Source: Sphingomonas sp.
Lineage (GTDB): Bacteria; Pseudomonadota; Alphaproteobacteria; Sphingomonadales; Sphingomonadaceae
Length of the DNA stretch: 64,000 nt
NCBI GenBank assembly: GCA_003248865.1
Contig: QFPK01000015.1
Location: 27,621-91,620 of the forward strand
Reading direction: 5' to 3'
Shown here: positions 9,069 through 17,969 of the stretch, piece by piece
Layout of the letters: each line of letters starts with the position of its first letter
How positions within the stretch are numbered: the first letter of the stretch is position 1
Notes under the pieces: generated by a model
Told to the model about the DNA's origin: nothing
Database searches by the model: none
The model's input: the letters and a program-made list of their open reading frames with translations, nothing else
Program-made: the position numbers and the translations under genes

Positions 9069-9105
9069 GCTGGCCGACAACGACCATATGGTCGATTGGT
9101 TCCGG

Positions 9106-9134
9106 AAAGGCCGCCCCGCAAAGGCGGCCTTTCT
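9106..9134 (+). terminator. Rho-independent terminator after the Ala-rich lipoprotein gene
   Basis: Ten-bp stem with arms AAAGGCCGCC and GGCGGCCTTT around a short loop, followed by a pyrimidine stretch (TTTCTT). It lies 38 bp after the stop codon. Just upstream at 9081-9094 is a perfect 14-bp palindrome, CGACCATATGGTCG, of unknown role. Confidence 0.8.
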
Positions 9135-9173
9135 TGCAAAAGTAGTTTTGCGTGCAAGAGGAGGGAGAGAAAC

Positions 9174-9476
9174 ATGAGTCTCGCAGAAATCACCCAGGGC
9201 CTGTCCGAGCGGGTTGCTCAGAATGGTGGCATTGCCGGGAAGATTGTGACGTTTGATTTTGGCGACGAAGGCGCCGTGCGCATCGACGGCACCTCGACGC
9301 CTGCCGTTGTCGACAATGACGCTGGGCAGACCGACTGCCGGGTGAAAGTGTCTATTGCCGATTTCACCGACATTGCCGCTGGCAAGCAGAACCCTCAGAT
9401 GGCCTTCATGATGGGCAAGCTGAAGGTTGAGGGCGACATGGGCATTGCCCTGCAACTGGGCAAGATTCTGGGCTGA
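9174..9476 (+). CDS. SCP2 sterol-binding domain protein
   Basis: A 100-residue single-domain protein of the SCP2/UbiJ-N type lipid-binding fold: the pattern KIVTFDFGDEGAVRIDG, then ADCRVKVSIADFTDIAAGKQNPQMAFMMGKLKVEGDMGIALQL is characteristic. The usual role is to bind hydrophobic ligands, often quinone or fatty acyl precursors. An AGAGGAGGGAG ribosome-binding site precedes the ATG at 9174. The stop codon overlaps the start of the next gene (TGATG), so the two are coupled. Confidence 0.88.
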   Translation: MSLAEITQGLSERVAQNGGIAGKIVTFDFGDEGAVRIDGTSTPAVVDNDAGQTDCRVKVSIADFTDIAAGKQNPQMAFMMGKLKVEGDMGIALQLGKILG

Positions 9477-10072
9477 TGCGCCATTTTCTGAAGGTTTCGC
9501 CAGCGACCATTGCGGTTGCCGCTTCCGTGTTGGTTGGCGAATTGCTGTTCGGGGCAGTGTCGGCCGGAGCAATGACTGCTCCGGCCCCATTGTCGGGATT
9601 GAACTCAAAGGAAGATCGCGCAGACAAGGTCTGGGCCTTGCGGGCCGGGCTCAATGTCGCAGCGCTTCAATGCCAGTTTTCCCCGTTTCTGGGGACGGTG
9701 CCAAATTATAACGCGCTACTGCGCCAGCATTCCGACGAGATGGCCGATGCCTTCAAGCAACTGACGGGCTACTTCGTTCGCACGCAGGGGCCGCGTATCG
9801 GGCAACGGGCTTTCGATACCTATGCAACCCGTGCCAATCAGAGTTGGGCCACGTTCGATGGTCAGATCAGTTTCTGCAACAAAGCTGCGCTGGTTGGACG
9901 GAAGGCGCTGTCGGTTCCCAAGGGGCAATTCGCCGAGTTCGCGGCGCTGGAATTGCCGGGTCTAAGGGAAAGTGTGAACATGCGGCCTGAGGCCATATTG
10001 CTTCCAAAGTACGAATGGGCCGTTGTTCCCACTCTCACCGATCCCTGCAAGGGGAAGCGCCGCTGCCGCTAA
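9476..10072 (+). CDS. Secreted protein of unknown function
   Basis: A 198-residue protein with a Sec signal (VSPATIAVAASVLVGELLFGAVSAGA). The mature part contains WALRAGLNVAALQCQFSPFLGTVPNYNALLRQHSDEMADAF and a C-terminal ILLPKYEWAVVPTLTDPCKGKRRCR. Four cysteines in the mature part could form two disulfides. I recognise no domain with a defined function, though proteins of this look occur in sphingomonads. It is translationally coupled to the SCP2 gene, which suggests a joint role in the envelope or in lipid handling. Confidence 0.75.
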   Translation: MRHFLKVSPATIAVAASVLVGELLFGAVSAGAMTAPAPLSGLNSKEDRADKVWALRAGLNVAALQCQFSPFLGTVPNYNALLRQHSDEMADAFKQLTGYFVRTQGPRIGQRAFDTYATRANQSWATFDGQISFCNKAALVGRKALSVPKGQFAEFAALELPGLRESVNMRPEAILLPKYEWAVVPTLTDPCKGKRRCR

Positions 10073-10411
10073 GGTAGCATGTTATCCGCGCCTCAGGTTC
10101 TGACCGAGCTTAAGCCCGCATCGACAAAGCCCGGTCATGGGCGGGCACAGATTTCGGGCGGCAGATTATCTTGGAGGCTGCCTCTCGTTCCCATCCGAAT
10201 GCCAGGATGGCAGACCGCACAGTTTACGGTCGGACCCGGATGGCTCGGGCTTGCGCTTTGGAGCCGCAGGGCCGTGCGCGTGCTTCTTTTAGACAATTTG
10301 TCATCTGACCCCTAGGTCAGCACGCGGACAAAAATATTGACCTTTTGACGCTCATCCATACGATCTTAACCGGAGGGGTGCTGCCCCGAGGATAAGTGCA
10401 GTTCTCAAACG
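10073..10411. other. Intergenic region without a convincing gene
   Basis: About 340 bp between the secreted-protein gene and the terminator of the OmpA gene. A 78-codon frame at 10079-10315 has a weak AAGG upstream but low-complexity, Trp- and Arg-rich content and no family resemblance, so I do not call it. The last 100 bp contain a short hairpin around 10374-10388 (GGGG, then GCCCC) leading to the strong terminator at 10416-10444. A small RNA read rightwards is conceivable but I see no clear sigma-70 promoter. Confidence 0.4.
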
Positions 10412-10449
10412 AAAACAGGGCTCGCGCAATTCGCGCGAGCCCTGTTTTT
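10412..10449. terminator. Bidirectional rho-independent terminator
   Basis: An 11-bp perfect stem, CAGGGCTCGCG at 10416-10426 and CGCGAGCCCTG at 10434-10444, is flanked by AAAA on the left and TTTTT on the right. It can therefore terminate in both directions: the leftward OmpA transcript and anything coming from the left. Confidence 0.88.
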
Positions 10450-10492
10450 GACTGAAGCGGGGTAGGGATCGAAATCCCTACCCCAGTTCTTA

Positions 10493-11653
10493 TCAGTTCG
10501 TCGGCTGACCGAAGATGATTTCGGCACGCCGGTTCTGCGGTTCGCGCACGCCCAGCGGCGTGTCGACCAACAGACGATTGAAGCCGAAGCCACGCGTCGT
10601 CATTTGCGCTTCGGGGATGCCCTTGCCGGCCATATAGGCCTTCACGGCATTCGCGCGGCGCTCCGACAGAGCCTGGTTGTAAGCCGCCGGACCAGAGGTG
10701 TCGGTGTGACCATCGATCACCACCGACGATTGGCCGGTTTGAACATAAGCCTCTGCAGCGCGATCCAGAATGGCAGCTGCTTCCGGCGTAATGTTGTACT
10801 TATCCCAGTCGAAGAAGACGAGGAACGGCCCGGGCACAACCACCGGCGGCGGTGGCGGCGGAGGCGGAGGCGGAGGCGGAGGCGGAGGCGGAGGAGGAGG
10901 AGGAGGCGGAGGTGCCGCTTCAAACAGATTGAAGCTCACGCCTAGCAGCAAACTGTGGCTACGCCAATCGCCAGACAGATCATGACCATTGGTCGTCTGA
11001 AGATCAATGCCAGTCATGTTGAAGAAGCGATATTTCAGAGAAAGGTCTACCTTTTCCGACAATGCATAGCGCACACCAGCGATCGCCTGCCAAGCAAAGC
11101 CCGTATCACTGTCATCAGAAAACGCAGCGCCATACTTCTGCAGCTGCCAGATATCAGCCTTAAAGCGCGCGATACCCACGCCGCCGCCGACGAAGCCCCC
11201 AAACGGCGAACCCTCTTCAGCGCCGAAATCAAACATGCCGTTCAACATAAACGATAGAATTTCGGCATTCCCGTCCGCGGAATCATAGCGACCGGCTGGC
11301 GGAACACCAACACCACCAAGCCCACCCCATGCCGGGTTACCCCATGCAATCGGCGGGATACCGCTCCCCACAGTCACAGTGTCGAGGTTCGCGTTCTTAT
11401 AAGAAACCTCAAACTCACTACGGAATGCGCCGAAATCGTAGCCAAGCACACCGCCGACTTCCCAGCCGGGCTCATACTTGTTGCGCAGCGCACCATTGAC
11501 GCCAACGCCTGCTGCCGTTTCAATATCCCAGCTCTTGGTTTCGGAAATGAAACCACCGGCTTCGAGCCCAATATACCAGGAGTTATCGCGCGCTTGCGCG
11601 GCTCCTGCCAGCACCGTGGTCGCCAACGCGACCGCAACGGCGAACTTCCCCAT
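10493..11653 (-). CDS. OmpA-family outer membrane protein with poly-proline linker
   Basis: A 386-residue protein. Signal peptide at residues 1-21 (ends GAAQA). An eight-strand-type beta-barrel region extends to about 248 (WYIGLEAGGF at the start, SLLLGVSFNLF as last strand). Then come 23 consecutive prolines (10844-10912). The C-terminal OmpA-like peptidoglycan-binding domain contains FFDWDKYNITPEA, VVIDGHTDTSG and NQALSERRANAV. It anchors the outer membrane to peptidoglycan. The proline run is encoded by a repetitive CCN tract and could change length by slippage. The bidirectional terminator lies 44 bp past its stop. Confidence 0.93.
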   Translation of the reverse strand: MGKFAVAVALATTVLAGAAQARDNSWYIGLEAGGFISETKSWDIETAAGVGVNGALRNKYEPGWEVGGVLGYDFGAFRSEFEVSYKNANLDTVTVGSGIPPIAWGNPAWGGLGGVGVPPAGRYDSADGNAEILSFMLNGMFDFGAEEGSPFGGFVGGGVGIARFKADIWQLQKYGAAFSDDSDTGFAWQAIAGVRYALSEKVDLSLKYRFFNMTGIDLQTTNGHDLSGDWRSHSLLLGVSFNLFEAAPPPPPPPPPPPPPPPPPPPPPPPVVVPGPFLVFFDWDKYNITPEAAAILDRAAEAYVQTGQSSVVIDGHTDTSGPAAYNQALSERRANAVKAYMAGKGIPEAQMTTRGFGFNRLLVDTPLGVREPQNRRAEIIFGQPTN

Positions 11654-11789
11654 GACTATCCCCTTCTACGTAATGACGCACTAAGGCGGCGCCATCTAAA
11701 CGAGGGCGCAGGGCCTTAGCAAGGGGGGCGTACACCAAAACTGTGTTACAAGAGCAACATGTTGGGCGCAATGGGGACGTCGGCTCAGC

Positions 11790-12254
11790 CTAAGAGACGA
11801 GCAGGCCGATCGCCTCAAGTCGCTGGATCAAGGACGTGATTGCGGCGCGAGCCTGTATATCCATGATCGAGCCACCAGAAGGAGCCGAGATTGAGGGGCC
11901 GGCAGACCCCGTCCAACATTCAACGGCCCATCCGTTAGAAGATTTCCGCATCAGCTTCGCGCTATACTTCACATAGATGGCGGATCCGTCCGGCAGATCA
12001 AGAAATCGCCACCCGCCAGCCGTCCAGAGCGCCAGCTTTCCGGCCTGGTCTGCCCAGATGCCTGTCGCATTTCCAGCCAGCAACCAGCATTGCCCTTCCT
12101 CTACCTCTGCTGGCGGCTCTCCCAAATCCGCACGTTCAGCGACAGGAAGTGTTAGCGCATCCAGTAGCAGCAAAGCCTCGTTATGCGTTATATCTTTCTG
12201 CCCCTGACCTGCCACCAGCAACGGGATTCCGTGTCGTGCTGTCTCTTCTGTCAT
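11790..12254 (-). CDS. DUF2793 protein at the end of the GTA cluster
   Basis: A 154-residue protein whose N-terminal half is DUF2793 (GQGQKDITHNEALLLLDAL, then WLLAGNATGIWADQAGKLALWTAGGWRFLDLPDG). Such domains are found in phage and GTA tail or fibre proteins. It is the last gene of the cluster, starting 13 bp after the stop of gp15, with the ATG at 12254 (MTEETARHG). The C-terminal part reads like a short helical tail. A tail-tip or receptor-binding role is a reasonable guess, not shown by sequence. About 135 bp with no gene separate it from the OmpA start. Confidence 0.8.
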   Translation of the reverse strand: MTEETARHGIPLLVAGQGQKDITHNEALLLLDALTLPVAERADLGEPPAEVEEGQCWLLAGNATGIWADQAGKLALWTAGGWRFLDLPDGSAIYVKYSAKLMRKSSNGWAVECWTGSAGPSISAPSGGSIMDIQARAAITSLIQRLEAIGLLVS

Positions 12255-12267
12255 GTCTCGCTCCCGT

Positions 12268-14379
12268 TCAGAAACGTACCCATCCAGAGCGGCGAATCCA
12301 GGCTGGCCCATCGCCCATTGCCTCCACCTGACATTCACCAGACGATATCTGCTCGCCCAGTAATGCCAGCTGTTGATCAGGATTCAGAATCAATATCGTC
12401 GTCTCCACCGGCAACTCCAATTGGCCTCCGGAGGGTATGCGCATTCGCCACAGAAACCTCTGCGGCGGCACTATCCCCTCGGCCGTCCAGGTCCAAGCGG
12501 AGCGCCCCCGCTCAACCCAGCTGCTCATCAGCACCCCATCTGCCTGCAATCGCACCACCAGATGTGCCGGCGCCAAGGGCGCCACCCCCTGCCCTTCCAC
12601 GCGATGTAGAACTGCTGTTCCACCGGGTGGATCCCCGCGACCTTCCGCTGCAAACGCCAGGTCGCGCCCGATCGCTTCGGCTGGCATTGGAGTAGCGGCA
12701 GCACCCAATGGTGGCAGTTCGGCAAATCGTGTTCCAGCGGGCCAAGCCTCATCGGGGATCCGCGTCCCGAACCGGCCTCGCAACAGCCCCGACAGTCTCA
12801 CCAAATCGCCACCGATCCGATGGATGTCTCGGAACTGGATTAACTCATTGCCAACCAGCACCAGACCGGCGCCTGCTAGGACGTTTCCCACTTCGCGGCT
12901 CAAAAGACCGTCGACACCCATAAGCCGTACAACAATCGCGTTTCGTTCATCCCAGATGGTCGCTGGGCCGGCCGACAGAGGCTCAACCAGTTCACCGAAC
13001 CCTTGGTTGGCGTCCAGCCGACCGATGACTTGGTCCTCGCCACCGGCCAGCAGGCGGATATCAGCACCACGCCATCCAACTCCACCCCCGCCAGCAACCA
13101 TCACCGCCGCTGCATTGCCGAAAACCGGCACAGGTGCTTCAAACACGATCAGAGACGTGGCGCCGGCCGGAACAACAGCCGCCGGCAGACTTCGCCCTGG
13201 ATCAGCCTGGTCCGTGGTGGTAGTTTCTGCAATCGAACTTCGCTCGGCCTCAATGATCACAGTAAGGTTCCGGATATCGCGGCGGATGATCCGCCACCTG
13301 CCACCGTCCTCACGCCGGATTTCATCGCCGACCGACAAGTGCAACCAGCGCGGCGGCAACACCATGGTCAGCCGATCACTGCTCGCTTCTTCACGCAGCA
13401 ACAAGCGATTGCTCAACCTTATGGCCGCATCTGCCGACGACGTCATCGCCCAGCTCAACTGCAACTGCGGGCCGGCACGATCCCGGCCAACGCGCTGCAA
13501 ACCGCGCTGATATTCCCGATCAGGATCAATGTAAGTCAAGCTCAGTCCGGCTGGCGCGTCAGTCTTTACGGATTGAAAGCTGTCGTCTGCGCCGTTCCCG
13601 GCACTGACCCGTTCATCCATTGAAACCGCAAACTCTCGCGCCCCACCCGACAATTGCAAACGCCCCATGTCGAGCGTTAACTCCGCGCCCGCAATTCGGG
13701 AAAGCCGTCGCAGATCCTCGGAACGGCTCACACCCGAAGACGCAAAGCCCCTGACAGCGATTGGTCGAAGCGACGATCCCACCGCAATGGCGGCATCAGC
13801 GGCGACCTTCGCCAGCCATCCGTCACCCGCGTCCACGTCTGCCACCAGCTCGAAACTCAGGCTTGGAATCCGGTTTCCGAAAGGCGCCAGCGGGAAGCCC
13901 TCGAATACGACGTGGCTCAAACCCCGCAATGCGGGCGCTCCGCCAGCCCCCTCCGCTGCAAGGATCAGCGGGTCCGCCTTCACAACAGGCGCACTGTGCA
14001 GGCGCATGGTGGTTTGAAATGCAAACACGCCGCCAACAGAGCGGATCTCGCGCCCATCCGCCCAGATACGCTTCACCTCTCGGATCGGTCCGGTCGAAAG
14101 GGCGATCGCAAAGCTGGCGTCCGCCTGCCGCCGCCCATCGCCTTTCCGTCCGCCTGCCGTTGAGGGGGGCAAGGCCCACACCAGATGCCCGGCCATCCTC
14201 ACGGTGCCGAACAGGGTTGGAACGACTTCGCCATAGGCGGAACGCGGAACATAGCTGTCATCAGCCGCGCCCCGGCGGCTACGTGTGGAATCCAGGCTCC
14301 CGCCAATAGCTGCGCCGATCCCCGCCGCGAAAGGTCCGCCAACAACCTGCCCGATTGTCGAAAACAGCACGGATGCCAT
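12268..14379 (-). CDS. GTA gp15, large tail-tip protein (short form)
   Basis: A 703-residue protein equivalent to RcGTA gp15, the big baseplate or host-contact protein. The N-terminus (FSTIGQVVGGPFAAGIGAAIGGSLDS, then VARVYG-like TLFGTVRMAGHLVWA) and the middle and C-terminal phage-tail-protein region (TYIDPDREYQ, then ELIQFRDIHRIGGDLVRLSGLLRGRFGT) match the family. RcGTA gp15 is about 1300 residues and contains a TIM-barrel glycoside-hydrolase-like domain; here no such domain is visible and the protein is about 600 residues shorter. The ATG at 14379 overlaps the gp14 stop (TGATG). Confidence 0.9.
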   Translation of the reverse strand: MASVLFSTIGQVVGGPFAAGIGAAIGGSLDSTRSRRGAADDSYVPRSAYGEVVPTLFGTVRMAGHLVWALPPSTAGGRKGDGRRQADASFAIALSTGPIREVKRIWADGREIRSVGGVFAFQTTMRLHSAPVVKADPLILAAEGAGGAPALRGLSHVVFEGFPLAPFGNRIPSLSFELVADVDAGDGWLAKVAADAAIAVGSSLRPIAVRGFASSGVSRSEDLRRLSRIAGAELTLDMGRLQLSGGAREFAVSMDERVSAGNGADDSFQSVKTDAPAGLSLTYIDPDREYQRGLQRVGRDRAGPQLQLSWAMTSSADAAIRLSNRLLLREEASSDRLTMVLPPRWLHLSVGDEIRREDGGRWRIIRRDIRNLTVIIEAERSSIAETTTTDQADPGRSLPAAVVPAGATSLIVFEAPVPVFGNAAAVMVAGGGGVGWRGADIRLLAGGEDQVIGRLDANQGFGELVEPLSAGPATIWDERNAIVVRLMGVDGLLSREVGNVLAGAGLVLVGNELIQFRDIHRIGGDLVRLSGLLRGRFGTRIPDEAWPAGTRFAELPPLGAAATPMPAEAIGRDLAFAAEGRGDPPGGTAVLHRVEGQGVAPLAPAHLVVRLQADGVLMSSWVERGRSAWTWTAEGIVPPQRFLWRMRIPSGGQLELPVETTILILNPDQQLALLGEQISSGECQVEAMGDGPAWIRRSGWVRF

Positions 14380-14804
14380 CAGCTTTCTCCTTCGGGCAGC
14401 CGCCAGGCCGAACGCCACCGCTGCACGTCCAACCCCGGCCGCTCCACAACCCGCCGCAACCGCGCACAAGCCTCCACGATCCCCTGGTCGGTCCGTATCG
14501 CCAGATGCACCTGCCACGTTGCCGGGCACCCCAGCAGTATGTCGCCGGGCCGATTGTCAGCGAGCGGAAGCTCCAAACAGCCGGCAGCCCGAAACATGTC
14601 ATGCGCACTGGAGAGGGTATGTCCTCGGAGAAGCTGCGACCCGATCCGCACCGAAACACCCCCGTGCTCTGCGGCCCACAGGACCAGCCCCAGACAATCC
14701 AGCCCGCCCATCTCCCGGCCCTGCGCCCGAAATGGAACGCCAACGGCATTCCGCGCACCCACAACAATCGCACCCGATCTGGGGTGACACTCAGGGATCG
14801 ACAT
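14379..14804 (-). CDS. GTA gp14, NlpC/P60 cell-wall peptidase
   Basis: A 141-residue peptidase. The catalytic cysteine is in GGLDCLGLVLW and the histidine in WQVHLAIRT, the NlpC/P60 dyad. In GTA particles gp14 sits near the tail tip and locally cuts peptidoglycan to let DNA in. The start at 14804 (MSIPECHPRSG) gives a 14-bp overlap with gp13. The frame is open further upstream, but that part overlaps gp13 more deeply and has no family resemblance. Confidence 0.92.
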   Translation of the reverse strand: MSIPECHPRSGAIVVGARNAVGVPFRAQGREMGGLDCLGLVLWAAEHGGVSVRIGSQLLRGHTLSSAHDMFRAAGCLELPLADNRPGDILLGCPATWQVHLAIRTDQGIVEACARLRRVVERPGLDVQRWRSAWRLPEGES

Positions 14805-15624
14805 AGCGCACCAAGGCATCGGCGCCAGGCACATGCGGCTCGCCATCGAAGGCCTCACCGTTCCGGAACCGGTCCCGACATGTCGAGAACCGCTTGTCAC
14901 AGCCCTCGCTCAGGCGAAACCGCGTTCCCGCCTCGACTCTGGCCGGCAGCATCGCATCCAGATGCACGACCATCCCGGACACCGCGACCACACCGAAATC
15001 CAGCCCGACCAGCATTCCGTCCAACGATCGCGCCCGCCCTCCCGCAAAATTTTCCGCCCCGTTCAAAGCGGTCTGCAATTGCAGCTCCATTCCTGCCCCG
15101 CCTGCTACCGACACTCGTCTCACCCGCGGCGCCATATCGACACCGCAGCGTCCATCCCCCAACCGAGCCCGGCATGTGGGGGAAAGCTCCACAGGCGGCA
15201 CCAGGCCCAAGGCATAGGCGCCGCTGCGCAGATCTATCCGATAGCTCCCGCCGCTCCACCCTAGGCTTCTGCTGACCTGCCCCAACTCGCCCCTCACCAA
15301 GGTCAGCGGAGTGCCCGGAGCCGCCCAGTCGCAAGCCAGCAACTCGATCCGCGCATTCAACCATCGCCCCGCGTCCAGATCGAACGCCCGGATGGAGCGG
15401 TCATCCAGCACACCCGCCACCTCCATGCTGTCCGGCTCCAGCTCAGCATGTTGGCTCACCGACGAAGGCGTCATCCCTGGCCTGGCCCGATACAGCAGGC
15501 CATCGACTCGCAGGTCGCGATCGTGGCTGGTGAACCCCAGCGCCAGCCCGTCGGCCCGCACCAGACGCCAGCACAGCGCGATGTTCGTCAACGGCCGGTC
15601 GAGCCATTCAGGCGCACCGCTCAC
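14791..15624 (-). CDS. GTA gp13, DUF2163/BR0599 hub protein
   Basis: A 277-residue baseplate hub protein: LALGFTSHDRDLRVDGLLYRA near the N-terminus and LSPTCRARLGDGRCGVD, then LSEGCDKRFSTCRDRFRN near the C-terminus are diagnostic of DUF2163. The four cysteines in these two blocks are in the positions reported to hold an iron-sulfur cluster in the RcGTA hub; that this copy binds one is an inference from their conservation. The start overlaps the stop of gp12 by 4 bp. Confidence 0.93.
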   Translation of the reverse strand: MSGAPEWLDRPLTNIALCWRLVRADGLALGFTSHDRDLRVDGLLYRARPGMTPSSVSQHAELEPDSMEVAGVLDDRSIRAFDLDAGRWLNARIELLACDWAAPGTPLTLVRGELGQVSRSLGWSGGSYRIDLRSGAYALGLVPPVELSPTCRARLGDGRCGVDMAPRVRRVSVAGGAGMELQLQTALNGAENFAGGRARSLDGMLVGLDFGVVAVSGMVVHLDAMLPARVEAGTRFRLSEGCDKRFSTCRDRFRNGEAFDGEPHVPGADALVRYVDP

Positions 15625-17969
15625 TCGAACACCTCCACCAGCGGCACCGTCTGCGCTTCCCCGGCCCGGACCCCGCTCAGCGAAATCTGCAGGCGATCCA
15701 CATCGAAGCGCACAGGCACGTCGAATTCGAACCCGGCTCGCACCTCCAAACCAGCCGATGGCGGCTCGTCAAACCGCACCATTCCGCCCGCATCGAGCGC
15801 CCAACCCTCGCCGGTCTCAATGCCCCCCACCGAAATCCGCAGCGTCCCGGCGGCCGGGCGGCTGATCCTGCGCACCTCCGCACCATCTTCCGGCCCATAG
15901 CGTTTCACCAGCTGGAAGCTCAGCGACTGCCCATCGCCCACACCAAGCAATTGATCTGCAGCACCGGTCGGCGCGCCCAACGCAGCGCTGGTCCAATCCA
16001 TCGGATCACGGAACCGGAAGGCGATAGCGCGCCCCCGCCGCGCGCGGAAAAAGGCCAGCAGCAACGCCAAATCGGCTTCCGAACGCACCCCAAGCCCCGC
16101 ATCATAGGACAGTCGCGCGCCCTGCCACATCGCATTGCGCTGCTCATGGCCCGATGCCAACACGGCCACCTGCGTCGAGAACGCCGGCCCGCCAACGGCA
16201 TCGAACCCCGTGTCGAGCGGAAAGCGCACATCATGAAATTCGTCCATCGTGTCCTCCAGCTCAGGCGAAGGGCCAAGTTCAAGCCAGGTGAACCCGTCGC
16301 GCGCCACCTGCGGCCAGGCCCACAGAAAATGCTCGGAAACCCCGCGCGCCCGCGCGGCGGACGCTGCCGCCGCTATCAGCGGCCAGTGCGCATGGGCGTC
16401 CACCGCATCCAGCACGAACCCGGCCAGATAATGCTGCTCCTGCACGGGATAACCCAGCCGGGCCGTCACCGCCTCCACACCGCGCGCCATGCCTGCCTCA
16501 TTGCCGGCAGTCACAAAGCTATAGTCTTCCAGCTGCAGCACGTCCCAGGCGGGCCGCGCCCAGCCGGCCGGCATATTGGCCCGCCACAGCTCCGGCGCAT
16601 CGCCATCCAGCACCTGCGGCGCATAGAACAACAGATGGGAGCGATAGCCGGCAGACGCTTCTGCTGCGGCAGCATCCCGCAATGCCAGCGTCGCCTCCGC
16701 CAGCCGCGCGCCCAGCCAATCCAGCCAGCCCCGCTCCGCCCCGGTCCGCGCACCTGTCACATCGGCCATCTGCGGCGGAGCAGCCCCGGTCTCCGTCGTC
16801 CAGCGTCCCACCGTCGCCGGATCATAAAAGCAGGGGCGCCCCGAAGGTCCCACCCACCACCAAGGCTCCCCAACCTGAAACAGAACGCGCCGCCCCCCTG
16901 CCGCCCCCAGGCCCGCAAATGCCCGCGCGACCCCCTGCAGCCACGCCATCGCCTGCACATGGCAGGGGGACAACAATGTCGAGGGCGGAAACCACCCCGT
17001 CAAAGCCCGGTCGCCATCCTTGTCCCGTTGCGCCCAACTCCCCGGCGCATTGGCGTCGAACAGCTCGAACGAGAGCGAAAGGATCAGCTCGAACCCGGCT
17101 TCGTGCCCGGCATCCAGCAGTCGCCGATGCCAGGCCCGCGCTGCAGCGCACAGGCCGCCCGCCACCTCGAAGCGCCCGCCCCCCACATGCGAGAGCGCAT
17201 AATAATGGCTCATCCCCACATAATGATTGGCAAGCGCCCGATACCCCAGCGCTTCCCACTGCTCGATCAGCCGCTCCGGCGCCTGATGATAGCTGTCGTC
17301 ATAGCCGGATGCCATGCGCAGCCCGTGCGGCGGCAGGAACGCATCCCCCACCGCCACCATGGTGCGAAGCCCCTCCACCCGGATGTCCCGCAACTCCACC
17401 CAGGCTGAAACCGCAGCCGGCAGCGCCGCCGCACTGCCGTCAAATCCGGCCGGCACCACGGAAATGAACATCCGGTCGATATCACCGGCAAAAACCGGCT
17501 CGCCATCAGTCCCGAAGCCCGCCCGCAACTCGGAAAACGCCAGAGAGACCGTCGCCGACGTGGGCGAACCGGCTGCATAGTTCCACAGCCGCACATACCA
17601 TGTCCGCGCCTCGCCGTCGGCGTCGCGCCCCTCCAGAGTCAGCACCGGCCCGTTCAGCGCATCCAGCGCCATCACGTCCGGCCCCGAAACCCAGTCGAAT
17701 CGCAGACGGCAACCGCGATAGTCCCGGTCGGTCGCATAGGCGAGCAGCGGGTGAGACCATCGATCCTCGCTCTCCCAGATCAGCCCGGCCAGGTCGCCCT
17801 TCGTCAGGAAGTCCAGGTCCAGCCGCACCAATCCCGGCGCGGGCGCCGTCACAGCCGCCATCATCGGGCGGGCAAAATCCACCGTCCACAGCTGCGGCCG
17901 GAACCGCTTCGCCCAGCCCGTCCGAACCTGGTCCTCGCGCCGCGCGAGATAGGCCGGAACCTCAACCAT
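15621..17969 (-). CDS. GTA gp12 distal tail protein with large N-terminal extension
   Basis: A 782-residue protein. Residues 575-782 (from MDEFHDVRFPLDTGFD) are a complete DUF2460 domain, the size of a standalone gp12. Residues 1-574 are an extension: a first part of about 230 residues resembling a tail-sheath or jelly-roll-like segment (LDLDFLTKGDLAGLIWESEDRW is part of it), then a region that reads like a TIM-barrel glycoside-hydrolase fold (FELILSLSFELF, QVGEPWWWVG, LQLEDYSFV, HFLWAWPQV). The start at 17969 overlaps the tape-measure gene by 8 bp. Similar long proteins have been annotated as non-contractile tail sheath proteins, an assignment from memory that needs checking. Confidence 0.85.
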   Translation of the reverse strand: MVEVPAYLARREDQVRTGWAKRFRPQLWTVDFARPMMAAVTAPAPGLVRLDLDFLTKGDLAGLIWESEDRWSHPLLAYATDRDYRGCRLRFDWVSGPDVMALDALNGPVLTLEGRDADGEARTWYVRLWNYAAGSPTSATVSLAFSELRAGFGTDGEPVFAGDIDRMFISVVPAGFDGSAAALPAAVSAWVELRDIRVEGLRTMVAVGDAFLPPHGLRMASGYDDSYHQAPERLIEQWEALGYRALANHYVGMSHYYALSHVGGGRFEVAGGLCAAARAWHRRLLDAGHEAGFELILSLSFELFDANAPGSWAQRDKDGDRALTGWFPPSTLLSPCHVQAMAWLQGVARAFAGLGAAGGRRVLFQVGEPWWWVGPSGRPCFYDPATVGRWTTETGAAPPQMADVTGARTGAERGWLDWLGARLAEATLALRDAAAAEASAGYRSHLLFYAPQVLDGDAPELWRANMPAGWARPAWDVLQLEDYSFVTAGNEAGMARGVEAVTARLGYPVQEQHYLAGFVLDAVDAHAHWPLIAAAASAARARGVSEHFLWAWPQVARDGFTWLELGPSPELEDTMDEFHDVRFPLDTGFDAVGGPAFSTQVAVLASGHEQRNAMWQGARLSYDAGLGVRSEADLALLLAFFRARRGRAIAFRFRDPMDWTSAALGAPTGAADQLLGVGDGQSLSFQLVKRYGPEDGAEVRRISRPAAGTLRISVGGIETGEGWALDAGGMVRFDEPPSAGLEVRAGFEFDVPVRFDVDRLQISLSGVRAGEAQTVPLVEVFE

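Noticed and set aside
9081..9094. Palindrome CGACCATATGGTCG as a regulatory site
   Set aside because: It is perfect but lies between a stop codon and a terminator with no gene start directly beside it. It is noted in the terminator entry and not called as an operator.
10079..10315. A 78-codon frame after the secreted-protein gene
   Set aside because: Trp/Arg-rich text with no family resemblance and only a weak ribosome-binding site; composition fits non-coding DNA.
10844..10912. Repetitive GGCGGA units as a possible tandem-repeat array or CRISPR
   Set aside because: The repeat is in frame and encodes the proline linker of the OmpA protein; there are no spacers.
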